The notes under the pieces: model-generated
Told to the model about the DNA's origin: nothing
Database searches by the model: none
What the model saw: only the letters and a program-made list of their open reading frames with translations
DNA from: Perilla frutescens
Lineage: Eukaryota; Streptophyta; Magnoliopsida; Lamiales; Lamiaceae
DNA: 64,000 bases
Direction of reading: 5' to 3'
NCBI GenBank assembly: GCA_026008535.1
Contig: BRKX01000018.1
Span: 15,322,088 to 15,386,087 of the forward strand
In this document: positions 59,834 to 64,000 of the stretch, piece by piece
Position numbering within the stretch: the first letter of the stretch is position 1
Layout of the letters: each line of letters opens with the position of its first letter
Made by a program: the position numbers and the translations under genes

Positions 59834-60813
59834 AGAATTTTTCTCACTTGAAAAGAAAGTATGTCCCTGATTGCTTTGAGAGGCTGCAGACATGTGATAT
59901 TTGCCATCGAGCTAAACAACACAGGCAACTTTTTCCTACTCTCCACACATGAAGTGAGACTTTGTTTCAGGTGGTCTATGTTGATGTTTGGGGAGCATTT
60001 CATGAGGAAAATCTTGCTCATACTCCATATATTTTGACTCTTGTTGAAGACCACAACTGCACTATGTGGGCCTATTTGTTGCAGTCTAAGGCACATATAT
60101 ATAGAATTCTTCGAAGCTACTTTCGCATGGTTCAAACACAATTTAATACTAAGGCTCTAGTTATTCAAATAGATAATGCTTCGGAATCCATTGGTACTCC
60201 TACTCAGCTTTTGCTTCAAGAACTGGGCATTTTGCATCAAAGGTCTTGCCCTTATTCTCCTCAGCAGAATGGCGTTGTGGAACGCAATCACAAGCATTTA
60301 TTAAAAATGGCTAGACCACTCATGTTCCAAAGTAGAACTCCTACTGTTGTTTGTAATTGGTTAACTCTAGATGAAGTTTTGCTACACAAACCACCTTCCC
60401 TATCTGCTCTTCATCCATTTGGATGTCTGGCTTATGCTGCTAACGTTTCTTCATCGATAAAGAAGTTTGATATTCGAAGTCTTCGTTGTCTATTTCTTGG
60501 TATTGCAGCCAATCATAAAGGTTTTCTTCCCTTTTGTTTAGATACCTCCAAAATTCTCATATCTCGGGATGTTAAATTTTTTGGAGACCAATTTCCTATT
60601 CAACTCCATATATCAGATCCTATTCTCCATTTTCCTTCTTTCTCTGATGAGTCTCTTCCTCAATCTTTTCATTCCCCTGATCATTATCCATCTCTATCAG
60701 TTATTCATGCTGATTCTTCTATTATATCTCTTCATCCACCTGCTAATTTCTCTATTCCCACTTTTGCTCATATCTCTCCTCCCCCCCATACGCCAGAGTT
60801 CCATAATTCATAA
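59834..60813 (+). pseudogene. Copia-2 integrase remnant
   Basis: The frame holds VVYVDVWGAF, VEDHNCTMWAYLL, YSPQQNGVVERNHKHLLKMA and an integrase C-terminal stretch (FLGIAANHKGF). The middle catalytic Asp region reads IQIDNASES, altered from the usual RSDNGxEF. A TGA after CHRAKQH...LHT near 59949 breaks the join to the zinc region. A Pro/Ser/His-rich linker follows. Confidence 0.8.
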
Positions 60814-60923
60814 TCCTACTAAATATCTCCAGGATTATATTTGCTTTACACAAACCTTTCTTTCATCTCCCCTCCTTTCCCTATCCCATCTCACACCTCA
60901 TACTTTTCCATTCCTTAACTCCC

Positions 60924-62490
60924 GTGTTTACTCAATCTTTCATGGCTTTCCTTACTAATGTTCAATCTATTCATGAACCTAAATCCTATAAAGAAGCCAG
61001 TCAATCTCCTGAATGGACTGAAGCCATGCATCAAGAATTATGTGCCTTGGAGAATAATCACACTTGGGAGCTTATATCTTTGCGCCCCAGGAAATATGCC
61101 ATTCGTTGTAAGTGGGTTTATAAAGTGAAATTAAACATCGATGGCACTGTTGAACATTTCAAGGCACATCTTGTTGCCAATGGATATAAGTAAGAATTTG
61201 GGATTGATTACCATGAAGTTTCTTCTCCGGTTGCAAAACTTGTTACTGTGAGAATGCTCATTGCTCTTGCCACGTACCATTCTTGGCACATGCATCAAGT
61301 TGATGTAAACAATGCTTTCTTACATGGTTCTCTTAGATAATATTTACATGATTCCTCCTCAGGGCCATCTCAAGGCTCGGCCTACTCAAGTTTGCAAGTT
61401 GATCAAAAGCCTCTACGATCTAAAATAAGCTTCGCGGGAGTGGAATCAGAAGTTCTGCAAGCATCTTTTCCTTCATGGTTTCTGTCAGTCTCCTAAGGTT
61501 ATGGACTCCATTTTCTTGCCCTTCTTGTTTACGTTGATGGCATTCTTCTTATGGGGCCTGATCTTGATGCTATTACTGCTCTCAAATCCTCTCTTCACTC
61601 AGCGTTCACAATTAAGGACCTTGGTGAAGCTCATTATTTTTTAGGGGTTGAAATCACACGTGGCCATTGGGGTACATACTTATGCCAGCGCAAGTACATT
61701 TTGGATATATTGGACTCGGCAGACTTGCTTGGTTGTTCTCCTACTTCTACCCCTCTATCATCGGGCCTCTCCCTTTTTAGTGGCGGTAGTAATGAACTTT
61801 GCCCACAACTTGATCAATACAGAAAAGTTATTGAGAAATTGCTTTACCTCAATCTTACCAAACCGAATATCTCGCATGCCGTGCAGCAGCTAAGTCAGTT
61901 CATATCCAGTCCTAAAAATTCACATTGGCAAGCTGCAATTCATGTTCTAAGTATCTCAAGGGATGTCCTTCATAGGGTTTGTTCTTTTCTGTTGACTCTT
62001 CTTTTATGTTGAAAGCATACTGTGATGCTGATTGGGGCACCTGCATAGACACTCGATGATCATTAACTAGATATTGCATTTTCCTTAGATGTTCACTTGT
62101 CTCTTGGAAATGCAAAAAGCAAACCACAATGTCAGTCTCAACTGCAGAGATGGAATATCGTAGCCTCGGTGCTACCGTCTGTGAGCTATTGTGGATTTAT
62201 TATCTGATGAATGACTTTCAAGAAGATCTTCAGTTTCCTATTCCCTATATTGTGATAATCAAGCAACAGTTCAAATCACAAAGAATCAGGTTTAGCATGA
62301 ACAAACTAGGCATTTAGATATGGATTGCCACTTTGCTAGAGATTAACATAAGCTTAGTTTCATCTTGCCTCAGTTCATTCATTCACTGATGCAGCTTGCC
62401 GACCTTTTTACGAAGTGTTTACCGGGCCTAAGATTTTGTTTCCTGCTCTCCAAGATGAGCCTCACTGATCTTCATAGGCTTCATCTTGTG
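60924..62490 (+). pseudogene. Copia-2 RT and RNase H remnants
   Basis: RT begins at EPKSYKEASQSPEWTEAM and CKWVYKVKL, with a stop near 61192. It resumes with DYHEV and HQVDVNNAFLHGSL. The YVDD box reads YVDG (near 61530), so a catalytic Asp is lost. RT C-terminus: KDLGEAHYFLGVEI. RNase H traces: STAEMEYRSLG at about 62135-62167. At least three frames and several stops. Confidence 0.82.
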
Positions 62491-62495
62491 GGGGG

Positions 62496-62771
62496 TGATG
62501 AGCTTTGCAAAGTTTGCATGGACATGACAGTCTAGCTTGACAATTGTAAGGAAGCACAGTCTGGATATTAATCTCTTGCAGCATCGTAGCCATCCAAATA
62601 AAGCAGCAAGGATTCAGCAATATGAGCCGTAGATTAAAGGCAGTCTGTTAGTTGCTTAGCTAAGATACCCCAGCTGTATAAATAGAAGAAACCACATTTT
62701 GTATTTTGATTTTTTGATTGAATTGAATTAAACAAATTTTGATTCTATGAAATCTCTTCTCGAATTCAACA
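62496..62771 (+). repeat. 3' LTR of copia-2
   Basis: 276 bp, preceded by GTGGGGGG. Ends in TTCAACA before TSD AATCC. Confidence 0.92.
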
Positions 62772-63263
62772 AATCCGGCTACCGGAAAATTTCACCGGAG
62801 ACACGGCCAAGGTGGCTTTTTTCTGTCATTCCAACCTTGATTTTCATACAAAACTTGTTTCATTAAATTATAATTTAAAAGAGGAATTTAAAATACATTT
62901 TCGAGAATTTTTAACTGGAAAATAAAAATTCCGACGACGGCAGATGGTGGTCTGGCGGCGGCCCTCGGCGGTGCTCCGCCTCTGACACATTGCCGGAAAT
63001 CGCTTGAAGAAGTAGGAGAAGATGAGTGAAGAGTGCAAGAAAAAATTGAGTTCCCCCTGCATATAAAAACATTTATGTTTATTGCTTTTGAGCTTGGAGC
63101 CCACAAGTTGGAAATCAAAAATGGAATGGGCTTCGTTTAATTAATTCAAAATAGGCCCACTGTAATATATTGGGTTCGAAGTTAAAATTTATATTTATCT
63201 GAATAAATTGGTCCAAACTTTTTAATATGGCCCAATTGCAAAGTTTTGGGGTATTACACATAA

Positions 63264-63483
63264 TATTTCATGTTGCATTCCAATTGTTTCAATCTGTGTT
63301 ACATTTTTAAATTATGAGTTTTGTATTTTTTCTTCAATTCATTTTTTATGTTTTAGTTTAATTTTATAATTGTAAATTAGGGTTCTTTTTTTTAAATAAA
63401 TGTTTAATATTGTTATTTATGATATGATGAATTTTTATTTTAACATAAATATTAATTTTTTTGAACAAATAATAAATATTAAT
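63264..63483. other. Short spacer, nothing recognised
   Basis: AT-rich. A TTTAGTTTAATTTTATAATT phrase also occurs near 34738, suggesting shared repeat debris. Confidence 0.35.
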
Positions 63484-63485
63484 TA

Positions 63486-63723
63486 CTCATTCCGTTTCAC
63501 AACAAGTGTCATTTTGAAGAAATACACACATATTAATAAAATAATCAAATTACCTAACACATTTTTATTTAATTTTCTTTATCTCAACAAAGAGTCAGCA
63601 CGCAGAATGTTTTAATACATTAAATGAGAGCAAATCAGAGAAAAAAATATTTTCCCACCCCGAACGATATGAGTTATGAATAAAAATCAAAATGTTAAAA
63701 TGACATTTATTTTGAAATGAAGA
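63486..63723. mobile_element. Decayed Stowaway-like MITE, 238 bp
   Basis: CTCATTCCGTTTCAC on the left (after TA) pairs with GTGTCATTTT/AAAATGACATTTATTTTGAA and a degraded GAAATGAAGA end (before TA). This is a mutated form of CTCCCTCCGTCCC...AAGTGTCATTTT Stowaways. Confidence 0.6.
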
Positions 63724-64000
63724 TAAAATATTAAAATCATAAATTTAATAATGAAATATATATTAAGTGAAACACAAAGAAGTGAGACTTGAAATTTGAA
63801 CCGGTTACCGAGGCATGCTGGATCCGGGAGATGGATAGTAAACCTATTTAATTTCTGTATATATATTATATATAGTTATGCATATATATAGTTATGCATA
63901 TATACATACAAATTCTAAATTAATAATTAATTAGTTCATTGTGTATTAGTTTATCGATCGTTAATTTCGAACACTCATAAAATTATAAACTATTGATAAA

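Larger units (their letters stand above)
53345..62771 (+). mobile_element. Copia-2: decayed Ty1/copia element hosting copia-3
   Basis: 276-bp LTRs at 53345-53620 and 62496-62771 are flanked by AATCC (53340-53344, 62772-62776). Primer-binding site TGGTATCATGAGCC directly follows the 5' LTR, and a GTGGGGGG polypurine tract precedes the 3' LTR. Gag and protease are gone. Remains of integrase, RT and RNase H are scattered over three frames. Copia-3 interrupts it at 54011-59833. LTRs differ at a modest number of positions (roughly 20), so it is older than copia-1. Confidence 0.9.
50175..63258 (-). mobile_element. Gypsy-like solo LTR carrying nested insertions
   Basis: It starts TGTAACGCCCC (50175) and ends GGGGTATTACA (63258). 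Flanks CATAT (50170-50174) and CATAA (63259-63263) match at four of five bases. Removing the Harbinger element and copia-2 leaves about 2.47 kb: 50175-51293, 52472-53344 and 62777-63258. The module CCTGAAAAATATTTT...GGGATGAGTGCC at 50575-50630 matches the one in the 1477-7747 element. The sequence at the copia-2 insertion reads continuously across it (GTCGAATCC to GGCTACCGG). No internal domain adjoins, hence solo LTR. The strand follows the shared module. Confidence 0.65.

Noticed and set aside
50175..63258. A single DNA transposon with TGTAACGCCCC inverted ends
   Set aside because: The inverted ends are only about 11 bp and are the normal termini of this LTR family; the 5-bp flanks and shared internal module favour a solo LTR.

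Overview
This 64 kb window is AT-rich nuclear DNA of a plant, most likely a eudicot. I see no intact ordinary host gene, rRNA gene, canonical tRNA gene or CRISPR array. It is intergenic DNA built almost entirely of transposable elements, many nested in one another, with small inverted-repeat elements (MITEs) and microsatellites between them. The plant assignment rests on tRNA-Met-primed Ty1/copia elements, Athila-type and Tekay/Retand-like gypsy LTRs, Stowaway MITEs with CTCCCTCC termini, PIF/Harbinger elements with TWA target duplications, a CACTA element with GCGACGGG-type subterminal repeats, and a FAR1/Ulp1 Mutator-like element.

Layout. 1-9.7 kb: the end of a gypsy LTR, then Athila-like remnants split by a rearranged gypsy-like element (1477-7747, 5-bp duplication CAAGG) that holds a palindrome with 1.23 kb arms. 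10-12 kb: a 767-bp inverted-repeat element and a PIF/Harbinger MITE. 12.4-15.7 kb: a decayed Helitron end on the minus strand with an RPA1-like pseudogene. 16.5-22.5 kb: a Mutator-like element (MULE-A) with a plus-strand FAR1-domain gene and a minus-strand Ulp1 protease relic, transcribed toward each other, both embedded in arrays of TTTTAGCACT. 23-25 kb: two MITEs. 25.7-28.2 kb: MULE-C, split by an Athila solo LTR. 28.2-33.0 kb: MULE-B, a relative of MULE-A, split by a CACTA element and a copia-like solo LTR. 34.0-34.6 kb: a G/T-rich MITE with a perfect 9-bp duplication.

35.4-44.9 kb: a Stowaway MITE split by a young 9.2 kb copia element on the minus strand. Its gag-pol frame is continuous except for two TAA codons. 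45-50 kb: low-information DNA with one possible short exon, a possible Helitron 5' end, a tRNA-derived SINE-like segment and a Mutator-type MITE. 50.2-63.3 kb: a gypsy-like solo LTR that received a Harbinger element and a copia element, the latter itself split by a second copia element. 63.5-63.7 kb: a decayed Stowaway.

The most interesting feature is the MULE-A/B/C group. Two genes start near opposite ends and converge, as in MuDR. The left gene encodes a FAR1 DNA-binding domain joined directly to a C-terminal zinc knuckle, with the transposase catalytic region gone. The right gene starts with a conserved 13-nt mini-exon and keeps an Ulp1 catalytic-Cys segment. Dozens of copies of one 10-bp motif fill the introns in the sense orientation of both genes, and the elements abut TA and CA microsatellites.
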